Source: AP-15 sp963814805 (lineage in GTDB: Bacteria; Pseudomonadota; Alphaproteobacteria; ATCC43930; CGMCC-115725). From it: 64,000 nt of DNA. The stretch is taken from assembly GCA_963814805.1 (NCBI GenBank), contig CAWFER010000010.1, positions 1 to 64,000 on the forward strand. The letters are read 5' to 3'. The translations under genes and the position numbers were made by a program. The notes under the pieces are model-generated. The model was not told the DNA's origin. It saw only the letters and a program-made list of their open reading frames with translations, and searched no databases. Shown here piece after piece: positions 7,685 to 17,661 of the stretch (its first letter is position 1; each line of letters starts with the position of its first letter).

Positions 7685-8374
7685 ATGTCCACAATTATCG
7701 CGTTTGTTTCGCAGAAGGGCGGAGTCGGCAAGTCGACCCTAGCCCGTGCGCTAGCTCGAGAGGCCGCGGTCGGCGGGTTCAAAACCAAGATCGCCGATCT
7801 CGATACCCAGCAGGGCACGTCGGTCGACTGGCACCGGACCCGGCTTGGCGCCGGGATCGAGCCCGTAGTCCCGGCGGAAGCGTTTGCGACGGCCCAGCAG
7901 GCTCTCAAGGTCGCCGCTGAGCATGACTTGCTGATCATCGATGCGCCGGCGCGCACCAGTAAGGGCACGCTGGCGATCGCGAAAGTAGCCCATCTCGTAG
8001 TGCAGCCGAGCGGGGCGTCGGTTGACGATCTGCGTCCAGCAGTGCGCGAGTTTCATGCGCTCGTTAACGAAGGCATCTCGAAAAACAAGCTGATATTCGC
8101 CCTAAACCGAATTGGCACGCCTGCGGAAGAGGCTGAGGCGAGGGCATATATCGCCGAAGCGGGCTATGTCGCGCTCGACGGCTGCCTTCTGGAGCGCCCG
8201 GCCTATCGGAAAGCCCAGAACACCGGCCATGCCATCACCGAAACCAGCTATGCGGGCCTCAATGCCAAGGCCGATGCTCTCATTCAGGCCCTTATCGACA
8301 AGGTTGAAGATCATGGCAGATCTGACAAAGCTGAAACGGCGGAGCTCGCTTGGCGCGCCGCCGCCGCTGGCTGA
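7685..8374 (+). CDS. parA: ParA-type partition ATPase
   Basis: 229-aa deviant-Walker ATPase that moves and positions plasmid copies on the nucleoid. KGGVGKST (residues 10-17) is the deviant Walker A, DLDTQQG (about 39-45) the A' motif and LLIIDAPA (about 82-89) the Walker B. It lacks the N-terminal HTH of type Ia ParA, so it is of the short type Ib kind that pairs with small RHH centromere-binding proteins. The downstream RHH gene overlaps its 3' end by 62 bases, showing coupled expression. Confidence 0.9.
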   Translation: MSTIIAFVSQKGGVGKSTLARALAREAAVGGFKTKIADLDTQQGTSVDWHRTRLGAGIEPVVPAEAFATAQQALKVAAEHDLLIIDAPARTSKGTLAIAKVAHLVVQPSGASVDDLRPAVREFHALVNEGISKNKLIFALNRIGTPAEEAEARAYIAEAGYVALDGCLLERPAYRKAQNTGHAITETSYAGLNAKADALIQALIDKVEDHGRSDKAETAELAWRAAAAG

Positions 8375-8675
8375 GGCGAGCCCGAACCTTGACGCTCCAG
8401 AAACAGCGCCGCCGCTGGAACCTCCGGTGCCGCCAGACCGGCGGATGGCCGTCGTGCGGCCAGCGGCGGCGCGTGTGGAGGAGGGGGCGCCGCGTCGTGA
8501 CGGCCGGAGTGCCCGGCGCTCGGGTCGTACGATGCAGTTCGCTACCCGGGTGAGCCCAGAGTTCGATAACCGGCTTCGCTCGATCGCCGAGCGCGACCGC
8601 AAGCTACTTGTCGAGGTGCTCGAGGACGCACTAGAGGCCTACGAGCATTCCCGACAGATGCAATCTGCTAGATAG
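8313..8675 (+). CDS. Small RHH centromere-binding partner of ParA
   Basis: 120-aa protein. Residues 1-70 are proline/arginine-rich and probably disordered; the C-terminal part TMQFATRVSPEFDNRLRSI and the following helix form an RHH-like DNA-binding domain (about residues 74-112). This is the layout of ParG/ParR-like partners: a flexible tail that stimulates the ParA ATPase and an RHH dimer that binds the centromere. The start lies inside parA. The stop codon lies inside the palindrome at 8664-8690. Confidence 0.75.
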   Translation: MADLTKLKRRSSLGAPPPLAEASPNLDAPETAPPLEPPVPPDRRMAVVRPAAARVEEGAPRRDGRSARRSGRTMQFATRVSPEFDNRLRSIAERDRKLLVEVLEDALEAYEHSRQMQSAR

Positions 8676-8690
8676 CCGCTATCTAGCAGA
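8664..8690. promoter_or_regulatory. 27-bp perfect palindrome at the end of the par operon
   Basis: TCTGCTAGATAGC (8664-8676), one central C, then GCTATCTAGCAGA (8678-8690). It contains two CTAG motifs and the GATAGCCGCTATC core also found at 7657-7669, and overlaps the stop codon of the RHH gene. No T-tract follows, so it is more likely a protein-binding (parS-like) site than a terminator. Confidence 0.65.
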
Positions 8691-8810
8691 CAACCAAGAA
8701 TAAAGCGAAGCGTGGGCCTCGTGTGCTCGCCATAATGCCGATCGCCGCGTTCTGCGACCCCGGTCGCTTGGCCACGAGCGACCAGCATTTGGGAGGAGGG
8801 GAGGGGCCGC

Positions 8811-9005
8811 TTACGCGGCGGCCCCGATCTGCTCGGTGGGATCCGACAGCGCCTCCAGGGCGTCGTCGAATGCGCGGTCGACCTCGGCTTGGCGGGCGAT
8901 GGCATTGGCGAGCTCGGCCTGTACGGCAGCACGCTCGCGGCGGGTGAAGTAGCAGCCGCGCAGCTCGGCCCGCAGCTGCTGGATATGGTCGTAGAGGGTG
9001 ATCAT
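8811..9005 (-). CDS. Small hypothetical helical protein
   Basis: 64-aa protein, start ATG at 9005 with GGAAGGAGAA upstream. It is rich in Ala, Glu and Arg and predicted to be mostly helical (TRRERAAVQAELANAIARQ), with a short tail. I do not recognise a family. It is separated from DUF736 by about 290 bases that include the DUF736 terminator, so it has its own promoter or is the last gene of the block. Confidence 0.55.
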   Translation of the reverse strand: MITLYDHIQQLRAELRGCYFTRRERAAVQAELANAIARQAEVDRAFDDALEALSDPTEQIGAAA

Positions 9006-9288
9006 CGTGTTCTCCTTCCCGTCGCAAAAGACGGAAGGCGGGCGCCATGCCGGGCTGGGTCGGGTCAAGGACGCCGCAGGCGCCGCGAAGCGGGGCGCGG
9101 GGGTGCCGATTTTGTCGCGTGCGCATCAAGACCGGCGCGCGCCGGCGCGCTCATTCCGCGCGGTAAAATTGGGGGCACCGCGCCTCCTTGAGCCGGCGCG
9201 GGCCGGCATGGGAGGATCGGAACTCCGGCAAGACGGCTTTTGAAGGGGGAGCAGCAGTCGGTCCGATACCTAAATGGGCGGTTGCGCG

Positions 9289-9320
9289 AAAAAGCCCCGC
9301 CGCGGGTGTCGCGGCGGGGC
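9289..9320 (-). terminator. Intrinsic terminator after DUF736
   Basis: On the minus strand an 11-bp perfect GC stem (9320-9310 with 9304-9294) and a 5-base loop are followed by TTTTT (9293-9289). It lies just after the DUF736 stop and is a textbook Rho-independent terminator. Confidence 0.85.
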
Positions 9321-9331
9321 GCTGGTGCTTG

Positions 9332-9661
9332 CTAGTCGCGCGGTTCCCAGAGGGCGATGTGGGTGGCGCCGTCTTCGGCCGGCTTTTCGAGCTTGACGAG
9401 CCGGCAGCGGACCCAGACCGGGCCAAATTCCGGCGAACCGATCTTGAGGTTGATGTAAGTCTCGCCGCTCGATTTGGCGACCTGGCTCCAGCCGGCGCCG
9501 ACTTCGTGGCGCGGTCCGGCATAGACCCGGTGATCGGGAGCCTTGTCGGAGGTCTTGTCGATCGGGACGATGGCCAGCGAGACGCTGACGTTGAGGGTTT
9601 TGAACGTCCCGGTCAGAACGCCGTCATCGAGCTGGGTGAAGGTGCCGAGGGTGATCGCCAT
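9332..9661 (-). CDS. DUF736 family protein
   Basis: 109-aa protein matching DUF736: it begins MAITLGTFTQLDDG, has a central PDHRVYAGPRHEVGAGW segment and ends with a strand-rich region. Family members are common on alphaproteobacterial plasmids and conjugative islands next to ArdC, DUF2493 and toprim genes; their function is unknown. The start follows AAGGAAACCTCC. A perfect 8-bp hairpin (9685-9703) lies in its leader and a strong terminator follows. Confidence 0.85.
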   Translation of the reverse strand: MAITLGTFTQLDDGVLTGTFKTLNVSVSLAIVPIDKTSDKAPDHRVYAGPRHEVGAGWSQVAKSSGETYINLKIGSPEFGPVWVRCRLVKLEKPAEDGATHIALWEPRD

Positions 9662-10183
9662 GAGGAGGTTTCCTTTCGGTTGTTCGCCGGGACCGTCCCG
9701 GCGATGTCTCGGGCTCGGAGACCGCAACGGCGCCGCCGTCACCGCGAGCCGGCGAGCGGCCGGAGCGCAGCGGAGGACCGGGAAGGCGGGAAAATTTGAG
9801 AGCGCAGCGGCCGCGAGGAGGCCGGCTCTGTTGCCGGCCGGGGAAATTTTTCCGGCGGACCGGTTGGCGGCGGCGCCGGCGGGCTCTAGGGCTTTGAGAG
9901 ACATGCCAGGGACGGGCCTGCGGAAACCGGCGACAAGGGACCGGGTGGCGCATCATCCGAGAGGCATCTGAAGCCAGCTCTAAGGGTGGCGCTGGCGGAT
10001 GTTGGCTTAACGACCCAAGTTCGGTTGCCACGTGTCCGGAGCGACCGGCGTCAAGGCGAGCGGTACGGTTGAGACCTGGGGCCCGCAAACGAAAGCCGCG
10101 CATGCGAAGCCTTGCGAGCGCACCGGGCGACGAGGCGAAATCACGTGAGGTGGAGCGGGTTGACCGGGCCTTTTACGCTGCGG
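9662..10183. other. Non-coding leader region upstream of DUF736
   Basis: About 520 bases. The only clear structure is the hairpin CGCCGGGA-CCG-TCCCGGCG at 9685-9703, 24 bases before the DUF736 start codon. Reading frames present on both strands have no family support. The stretch resembles the long GC-rich leaders in front of other genes of this block. Confidence 0.4.
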
Positions 10184-10381
10184 TCAGTGCACTGGGCCGG
10201 CCGGCGTTGGGTTCGCCAACTGCTCGACGGCATCGGTGATCCGGCGCCAGGTCGCGGCACCGTCGCGATCGCCTTCGGTTTCCAGGTTGCCGGCGCGCGC
10301 AGCACTTTCCTTGGCGGCGTCGTCTCCGAAGCGCTTGAGCATCAGCAGCGCTGCCCGCCAGATGTCGATTTCAGGGATCAC
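10184..10381 (-). CDS. DUF6961-like small protein
   Basis: 65-aa acidic helical protein with the pattern IWRAALLMLKRFGDDA at the N-terminus and DGAATWRRITDAVEQL near the C-terminus, as in DUF6961 proteins. Function is unknown. A shortened relative with nearly the same C-terminus (WRRITDNVTPAGPVH) lies at 49018-49170. It belongs to the conserved minus-strand plasmid block. Confidence 0.65.
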   Translation of the reverse strand: MIPEIDIWRAALLMLKRFGDDAAKESAARAGNLETEGDRDGAATWRRITDAVEQLANPTPAGPVH

Positions 10382-10504
10382 CGGACGAAAACTATCAGTG
10401 CGCGATCCGGGAAAGATTACCCAATGCCGGCGCCACGCGGGAGAGGGTGGCTCGCGCGGAATGCCGCCGATACCGATCCCCAGGATGTCGTCGACCCACT
10501 TCCA

Positions 10505-10540
10505 CCGACGGCGCCGGCGGCGTAACCGGGGCGCCGTCGG
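10505..10540. terminator. Long GC hairpin after the DUF2493 gene
   Basis: CCGACGGCGCC (10505-10515) pairs perfectly with GGCGCCGTCGG (10530-10540) across a 14-base loop. TTT follows only on the plus strand, while the neighbouring genes are on minus, so it may be an mRNA-end stabiliser rather than a true terminator. Confidence 0.4.
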
Positions 10541-10563
10541 TTTAGCGAGGATAGTGATGGCGC

Positions 10564-11550
10564 CTAAGCGGCGCCACCCTCGGCCTCGGTCTTGGTACGA
10601 GCCGGCTGGTCGAAGCGCCAGGTCGGGATGCCGAGCTTCCTGGCCTTGTCGGCGAGGTTGGCGGCGATGCCGGAGCCGGGGAACACGACGACGCCGATCG
10701 GCAGCGCCTCGAGCATCCGGTCGTTGCGCTTGAACGGGGCGGCGTTGCGGTCGCGGGTCCAGTCGGGCTTGAAGACCACCTGTGGAACTTTGCGATTATC
10801 GGCCCAGCAGGCGGCGATGCGCTCGGCGCCGCGCGGGCTGCCGCCGTGCAGCAGCACCATGTCGGGGTGCTTGGCGCGGATCTTGTCGAGTGCCTCCCAG
10901 ATGCGGGTGTGATCGTTGCAGTCGATGCCGCCGGTGAAGGCGATGCGGGTGCCGGCGGGGCCAGCACTTGCGCGTCGGCGCGGCGGCGGGCGGCGAGAAA
11001 TTCGCGGCTGTCGATCATCGCTGCGGTCAGCGCCCGATGGTTGACCATCGATCCGGTGTGCGGGCGCCAGGCGGAACCGGTCGCGGCCTCGTAGAGCTCG
11101 GCGGCATGGTCGCGCGACGAATTCGAAGGCGTTGCGGCGTTCGATCAGGCTGATGCCCTGATTGATCAGGCGCTCGAGCTCGACCGACTTGACCTCGGAG
11201 CCGTCCTGTTCGGCCTGGCCGCGGCGCTGCGCCTGCTCGTTGCTGTCGAGCTCGCGCTCGATGCGGTCGAGCTTGCGGTGGAACAGGTTGACGAACGACC
11301 ACAAGAGATCATCGAGATCGTCCTCGAGGCGGGTGCCGGTCAGCATCGCGCCGAAGGCTTCGACTATTCTGTCGAGCTGGGCCTGCACGGCATCGGGTTC
11401 GGGCAGTGGGCGCGGATCGGGTTCGTCCTGGCCGGGGCGATAGCCGTAGAGGGCCAGTTCGTCGAGCAGATGCGCGGTCGGCGAGGCGGCAGGAAATTCG
11501 GGATCGGTGTCGCTGTCGAGGAAGGGAAGGGGGCTGTCGTTGTGTGCCAT
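10564..11550 (-). CDS. DUF2493 (YAcAr-like) protein, two compensating indels
   Basis: 328-codon open frame. Residues 1-140 are an acidic helical region; residues 200-320 form the DUF2493 domain, a Rossmann-like fold with RIAFTGGIDC, LLHGGSPRGAERIAACWA and GVVVFPGSG motifs that suggest nucleotide or nucleotide-sugar binding. Between about residues 145 and 200 the open frame reads as arginine-rich nonsense, while the expected helical sequence (DHAAELYEAATGSAW, then MVNHRALTAAMIDSREFLAA) is in the next frame. One inserted C near 11113 and one lost G near 10955 would explain it. The genuine protein is therefore probably the corrected version, about 330 aa. Confidence 0.7.
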   Translation of the reverse strand: MAHNDSPLPFLDSDTDPEFPAASPTAHLLDELALYGYRPGQDEPDPRPLPEPDAVQAQLDRIVEAFGAMLTGTRLEDDLDDLLWSFVNLFHRKLDRIERELDSNEQAQRRGQAEQDGSEVKSVELERLINQGISLIERRNAFEFVARPCRRALRGRDRFRLAPAHRIDGQPSGADRSDDRQPRISRRPPPRRRASAGPAGTRIAFTGGIDCNDHTRIWEALDKIRAKHPDMVLLHGGSPRGAERIAACWADNRKVPQVVFKPDWTRDRNAAPFKRNDRMLEALPIGVVVFPGSGIAANLADKARKLGIPTWRFDQPARTKTEAEGGAA

Positions 11551-11958
11551 GGCGGGCGCCTTTCTGCCGGAGGGTCAGCCGCGCCGATCGCGGCCTTCAC
11601 GGCGATCCCTTGGCCGGCGGCGGAGCGGGATTGCACCCCGGGGTCCCCACGCGACGCGTCGGTGGGGTGGGCGCTGGGGCCGGAGCAGAGCGGAGGATGG
11701 CGCCGGGCAGCTATTTTGCTTCGCGCTGCAAAGCCGGGCTGATCGCGGGCTCCCCATGGTTTGTGTCCGTTGGATGATCAGCCCGGCGGCGGAAAATAGC
11801 TGGCCGGCGCCATTGCAACCCGGTCTCGCCGCCGGCAGATCGCCGCTCGGGAAGGCCGCATGCGCGGCTCTTTTCCGGCTGAAGCACACCGCCGCCGCAA
11901 ACGAAAAGCCCTTCTTCCTTCCGGCGCGGCGCCGCTAAACCGGGATGACCCGTGGGGC
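11551..11958. other. Non-coding gap with a large nested stem-loop
   Basis: About 400 bases between the DUF2493 start and the toprim protein stop. It contains the nested inverted repeats at 11699-11811 and a related short motif (ATTGCACCCCGG at 11629, ATTGCAACCCGG at 11812). No gene is supported. Confidence 0.5.
11699..11811. repeat. Nested inverted repeats forming a 113-nt stem-loop
   Basis: The outer arms GGCGCCGGGCAGCTATTTT (11699-11717) and its complement (11793-11811) match at 18 of 19 positions. The inner arms GCCGGGCTGATC (11733-11744) and GATCAGCCCGGC (11776-11787) match perfectly. The loop contains CCATGG. Such a structure could be a miniature transposable element, a single-strand origin or other replication/transfer site, or a structured RNA. 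Confidence 0.7.
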
Positions 11959-13027
11959 TCACCGCCGCGGATCGGAGCGGCGGGTATCGGGCAGAAAGCG
12001 CGTCCGGTCGGAGGGGACGAGCTGATCTGCGAGATGTGCCCGCATGCCCTCGGGGCCGAGACGGCAGAGGTCGAGGTTGAAGTCGCCATGGACCGGCACG
12101 AGTTCGCGGATTTCGATACCGGCGGCGATGCCGCGTTCGCGCAGCCGCTGTCGCCGCCCGGAGACCGGCGGCGTCGTTGTCGCGGGCGACATAGAGACGG
12201 CGTAGAGCCGGGGGCAGGTCGAGGGCGGCGAGGTGGTTGGCCGAAAGCCCGGCAATGACCGGCAATGAGGGCAGCACCGATTTCAGCGCCAGCATCGTCT
12301 CGATGCCTTCGCCAGCGGCGAGAATGTCGCCCGGCAGCGCCGAAGCGAACGCCGTTGCCGAGCAGATGGCCGAGGGCGCGGCGCGGATCGGCGAGCGGCG
12401 CCTTCGCGAGCACGGCGCGGATCGAGCCAGGTGCGCTGGATGCCGGTGATGTTGCTCGTCAAGGTCGGTTACGGCAGCAAGCAGCGCCGGCCAGCTTTCG
12501 AGCGGAGCATTGTCCGTCTCGCGGTAGTAGACCGACGGGTGATAGCGCAAGGCGGGCCAGTCGAGCCGTCCGGTGATGCCACGGGCGCGCAGATAAGCCT
12601 CGGCCGGTGTGCCCGGAAGTGGGCGTCCTGCACGAAACAGGCGGCGCGCCGCTTCGGAAGAGCCGCTCGGTGCTGGTGGCGCATGATTGAGAGTCGTCGG
12701 CCATGAGATCGGGGGACGGGGCAGGGCGAGAAAGCGGCGCGCTTCGTCGATCGCTTCGCCAAGGCCATTCAGGTTGCGGTTGAGGCGGATCAGATCCAAG
12801 AGATCGCCATGCTCGCTCGGGCTCGCGGCGTCGGTCCATTTGCCGGCCGCACCAGGGCCGGAATCGGGTCCGGTAAGCCGCACATAGAGGCTGCGGCCCG
12901 GCGTGTTCATGACATCGCCGATAACCCAGTAATGGCCCTGGCGATGCCCGTTCGAGAGGTAATGACGGCACACGGCCTCGGCGTCGCGCGCGAGGCGGCG
13001 CGCCAGATCGGCGGCGGCGCTGATCAC
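11959..13027 (-). pseudogene. Toprim-domain (DUF7146-like) primase-related protein, frameshifted
   Basis: The N-terminal part reads open from the GTG at 13027 and fits the DUF7146/primase-like N-domain (CRHYLSNGHRQGHYW; RARGITGRLDWPALRYHP). The toprim domain follows: AGEGIETMLALKSVLPSLPVIAG contains the catalytic glutamate and LYVARDNDAAGLRAA the D-x-D motif. The C-terminus (GIEIRELVPVHGDFNLDL) ends at 11959. At least three frame changes (near 12450, 12340 and 12165) are needed to join these parts. The intact protein would be about 355 aa, likely a plasmid primase-like or DNA-processing enzyme. It starts four bases after the helicase stop. Confidence 0.65.
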
Positions 13028-13030
13028 GGG

Positions 13031-16000
13031 TCATCTCGCGATCAGACGGCGGCGCGGGCGTTGGCGCGGAGGAGCGGGTGGCGGTCGAGGAGTGTTGAGA
13101 GCAATGCCGGGCCGCGATGCTCGGCGGATTGGCACGAAGAGCCGCAAGCGCCAGGCGATGATTTCGGAGGTGAGGCCGAGCGCCTTCAGCTGAGGGACCA
13201 TGCCATCGGTGAAGCCGGTCAGCTCGACGCGATGCATGCTCATCACCAGCGAGCGGCGGATCTGCAGCCCGCCGGCAAGATCGAGCACCGCGCCGCGCTC
13301 GATGACGGCGTTCCAGGCTTCGTCAGGCGAAAGGCCGGGGCAGGTCTCGATACCCAGCCCTTCGTAGACGCTGGCGAGCGCCTCGGGCGTGACCAGGCGG
13401 CCGATGACGCGCTCGCCCCCCGGGTCTTGCCCTTGGCAAGCCCGAGGGCAGGCTTTATCGGTCTCGAAGCGGTAGACCCGCATGTTCTCGGCCGGCAGCC
13501 GGTCCCAGATCGGCAGCAGCAGGCCGGTGATGATGTGGAACGCGCTCTCGGAGAATTCCGGGACGCGGGCATATTCGGCTTCCCACAATGGCGCGAATTG
13601 CTCTTGCGTGGCCTTGCGCCAGTGCGAGCGGGCGAACTCGTCCGACGTGACGGTCTCGCGGCTCATTGGCCGGACCAGGCGGGTGCGCGCCTGGATGGTG
13701 CCGTCGTCGTGCATCAGGCTCGATGCCGGGATCTGCACCGCCGCGCGATGCGACTGCTCGTTGATCAGCAAGCGTGCGCCGGCGTCTCTGGCCAGACCGA
13801 GCGCCTCGGCGAACGGCAAGTGGCCGGTTGCGGTCCTTGCGCAGCACGCGGTAGCAGCGGGTCTCGGCGCCGGTCGCGGCATGGGTATAGACCGTGCGGC
13901 GCTCGGCGACCTGGAAGCTCTCGGCGGTCAAGGTCTCGACGCCGATGTCGTAGGTGCCCGGCGGCGATCGCGGCTTCGATGCGCGCGTCGAGCAATTGCT
14001 CGAACGCGGCGAAGAGCAGGTTCTGCATCGCGATCCTGAGCGCCAGGATGCGGTTCAGGAATTGCGTGATCGGCGGCAGCTCTTCCTTGAGCGAGCCGTC
14101 CTGGTCGACAAGATCGAGGCCGGTCGCGTCCTGAAACGCGGTCAGCGAGCAGCCCTCGACACGGCCGGCGTAGAGGAGCTGGTAGAATTGCCGAAGTGCC
14201 GCCTTGGCGTAGGGGCTTTCGAGATTGTCGTCGGCGCGGAACAGGCCCTGGCCGCCGGTCTGGCGCTGGCCGCGGGTGATGGCACCCAACGTGTCGAGAC
14301 GGCGCGCGATCGTGGACAGGAAGCGCTTCTCGCCCTTGACGTCGGTCGCGACCGGGCGAAACACCGGCGGCTGCTTCTGGTTGGTGCGGTTCGAGCGCCC
14401 GAGCCCCTGGATCGCGGCGTCGGCTTTCCAGCCCGGCTCCAGCAGGTAGTGGATGCGCCGGCGCTGGTTGCGGCAGCCGAGATCGGCGTGATAGCTGCGC
14501 CCGGTGCCGCCGGCATCGGAGAACACCAGGATGCGCTTGTCGTCGTCCATGAAGGCGGCGGTCTCGGCAAAATTGGCCGAGGCCGGACGGGTCTCGACAC
14601 AGAGGCGGTCGCCGCGCCTGACGATGCGCCGCGAACGGCCGGTAACCTCGGCGACGAGATCGGTGCCGAAACGATGCAGGATCTGGTCGAGCGCGCCCTG
14701 CACCGGCGGTAGTGCTGCGAGGTGCTCGATCATCCGGTCGCGCCGTTCGACGGCCTCGCGCGAAATCACCGGATTGCCGTCGCCGTCGTAGGACGGGCGC
14801 GACAGCAGGTTGCCCTCGTCGTCGGTGTAGAGCTCGAACAGCTGGGTCGGGAACGAGTGGCTCAGATAGTCGAGTACGTATTCCCTGGGCGTAATGTCGA
14901 TCGACAGATCGGCCCATTCCGAAGTCGGGATTTCGGCCAGGCGGCGGTCGAGCAGGGCCTCGTTGGTCGAGACGATCTGCAGGATGCAGGCATGGCCCTC
15001 CTCGAGATCGCGCGCGATCGCGGCGATCAGGGTCGGGCATTTCATCGCCGTCAGCAGATGGTTGAAGAAGCGCTGCTTGTTCGACTCGAAGGCCGAGCGC
15101 GCCGCCGCCTTGGCGTTCCTGTTGTAGGTGCCGCCGTCGGCGCCGGTGATGTTGGCGGCCTTCAGCGCCTCATTCAGGTTCTTGTGGATGATCTGAAAGG
15201 CGTCGGCATAGGCGTCGTAGATGCGGATCTGCTCGGCCGTCAGCTGGTGCTCGACGATCTCGTATTCGATGCCCTCGAAGGACAAGGAGCGCGCGGCGTA
15301 GAGGCCGAGCGCCTTCAGATCGCGGGCCAGCACCTCCATCGCGGCGATGCCGCCGCCTTCCATCGCCGGCGACAAAATCGGCGCGCGTCGCAAACGGAAA
15401 GTCACCGGTGCCCCACAGGCCGAGCCGAGCCGCATAGGCGAGGTTCTGCACCGTGGTGGCGCCGGTCGCCGAGACGTAGAGGATGCGTGCATCGGGCAAT
15501 GCGTTCTGCAGGCGCAGTCCGGCCTGGCCCTGCTGTGACGGTTTCTTTTCGCCGCGCTCTCCCTTGTCGCCCGCGGCGTTCGCCATGGCGTGGGCCTCGT
15601 CGAACACGACGACGCCGTCAGATGCACGGCCGAGCCAGTCGATGATCTGCTGAATGCGGCTCGCCTTCTCGCCCTTTGCCTGCGTGCGCAAGGTCGCGTA
15701 AGTGGTGAACAGGATGCCCTCGTCGAGCGCGATCGCCGCCCCCTGGCGGAAGCGCGACAGAGGCACGATGTCGGAGCGGTAGCCGCCGATCGCGGTCCAG
15801 TCGCGCTCGGCGTCCTCGATCAGCTTGTCGGATTTCGAGATCCACAGAGCCGCGGCGGCGGCCCCCGGTTTCGCCTGGGGCAGGCCTTAGCCAGTTGTCG
15901 AGAATGATCGCGGCGACCTGGCGGCCCTTGCCGGCGCCGGTGCCGTCGCCGAGAAACCAGCCGCGGCGGAAGCGCACGGCATCCTTGGCATCGGCGGGTG

Positions 16001-17510
16001 CGGCCGAAACCGGATCGTAAGTCTCGTCGACCGTGTAGGAGCCCGGCGAGATGGCCGGCATGCGCCTCGCCGGCATAGATGACGCTCTCGAGCTGCGCGT
16101 CGGAGAGGATGCCGGCGGCGAGCAGCCGCGGCGGCAGATAGGGCCGGTAAGAGGGGCGGGGCGGAGCGACCGCGGCCATCGCGGCGGACTGCACGAGCCT
16201 GGTCGGGTGCGGCTTCGCATCGGGGATCCGGATCGATTGCAGCGCGTAGCCTTCGTAGAGGCTCGCGGTCAGACGCGCAGAACCGGCGGGCGTCCACTCG
16301 CAGCTGTCGTAGGCCAGTTCCGCGAAATCCGGGGCCGGCGCTAGCTTGACGAGAACCTGCCCCGGACCGGATCAGGTCCGGGGCGGGCTCTGATCCGGGA
16401 GCGAGCGGCGGCGCCGGAGTTTTCGACCGAGTAGTGAGCGCCGAGCGCAGCGGAAACACGGCGGGGGCGGGCAGGGGAGAGGGCGCGGTCACCGGCGGCC
16501 GCGGCGGCACCAGACCTGAGACCCAGTCGAGCAACTCGGCGGCATCGGCGGCGATGCCGGGTGAGGACGGAAAGGTGCGCGGATCCTCGGCCGGGACGCG
16601 GTCGATCACCGTCAGCCGCGTCTCGATGGTCGTACCGTGGCGGACATAGGCCCGGCCGGCGATAGCCGCGGTGAAGACGACGCGGCCCTTCTCCTGCAGG
16701 CGCACGAAGGCCTCGCGCCAGGCGGGCTGATCGGGACCGACATTGTGGCCGGTGATCGCGACGAGCCGTCCGCCCTCGGCGAGCCGCGCCAGCGCCGACG
16801 AAACGTGGCGCATCGCGGCTTCGGCGAAGCGGCCCTCGACTTTGGGTGAGGCCGAGAAGGGCGGGTTCATCAGCACGACGCTCGGCCGGATCGCCGGATC
16901 GAGCCGGTCATGGATCTGCTCGGCGTTGTGGCGGGTGACCGCGACGTCGCGGAACAGGCGGCCGAGGAGCCCGGCGCGGGTCTCGGCGATCTCGTTCAGG
17001 GCGAGCCGCGCTCTTGGCGAGCTCGGCGAAGATCGCCAGCAATCCGGTGCCGGCCGACGGTTCGAGCACGAGGTCGGTCGGGGTCAGCGCCGCCGCCTCG
17101 GCAGCGACAAAGCCGAGTGCGATCGGCGTCGAGAATTGCTGGAAGTGCTCGGATTCTTCCGAGCGGCGGGTCTGCGAAGGCAGCCGCTCGGCGAGACGGG
17201 TCAGCATCTGGAGCATCGCCGCGGCCGAGCCCGCGCGCGTGCGCATCGCGCTGCCGAATTTGCGCAGGAACAGCACCTGGGCGGCTTCGAGGGCTTCGTA
17301 GGCGTCCTTCCACACCCACGTTCCTTCGGCGTCCGTGCCGCCGAAGGCGGCTTCCATGGCCGAGCGCAGAGCGCGGCTATCGAGCGCGCGGCCCTGACCG
17401 AGCAATTGCGCGAGCAGTGTCGCGGCATGAAAAAGCCCCGCGACCTTGTCGGGCGGGGCTTGCGGCAAAAACAGCGGGAGGGTGGCCGCGGCGGGTGTGA
17501 GGCCGAGCAT
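13031..17510 (-). pseudogene. Methyltransferase plus strawberry-notch-type helicase, multiply frameshifted
   Basis: A very large plasmid protein (about 1,490 codons). The N-terminal third is a SAM-dependent DNA methyltransferase-like domain: LVLEPSAGTGLLAIF (motif I) and VLMNPPFSASP (motif IV). The centre is an SF2 helicase: GWFLGDGTGAGKGRQ (Walker A) and VVVFDEAHAMANA (DEAH box). The later part has FSDAGGTGRSYHADLGC and the Q-x-x-GR motif IQGLGRSNRTNQ, typical of strawberry notch-like proteins. Frame changes occur near 17000, 16300, 16060, 15870, 15380, 13960 and 13830. Codon structure is clean in between. The start is uncertain because similarity extends upstream of the ATG at 17510 to a stop at about 17570. 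Function is inferred to be plasmid DNA processing or anti-host activity. Confidence 0.65.
17433..17461 (-). terminator. Terminator-like hairpin inside the helicase 5' end
   Basis: On the minus strand AAGCCCCGC (17461-17453) pairs with GCGGGGCTT (17441-17433) and TTT follows, completing a run of five T. It lies about 50 bases into the helicase reading frame. If it works it would act as an attenuator, or mean that the true start is further downstream. Confidence 0.4.
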
Positions 17511-17635
17511 GCGGGAGATCTCCGAGAGCGGGGTTCGGATGAGCCCGGCCAGGCGCTCTCTCTTCTCCGTCCGGGTTCACCCGCCTTCCGGCTGTCCTTT
17601 CCCTCTCGGCCTCGCTGACAGCGGCGCGGCCGAAT

Positions 17636-17661
17636 AAAAAAGGCCCGCGCGGCGGCGGGCC
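17636..17661 (-). terminator. Intrinsic terminator after the ParB-type gene
   Basis: On the minus strand GGCCCGC (17661-17655) and GCGGGCC (17648-17642) form a 7-bp stem followed by six T (17641-17636). It separates the ParB-type gene from the helicase gene. Confidence 0.8.
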
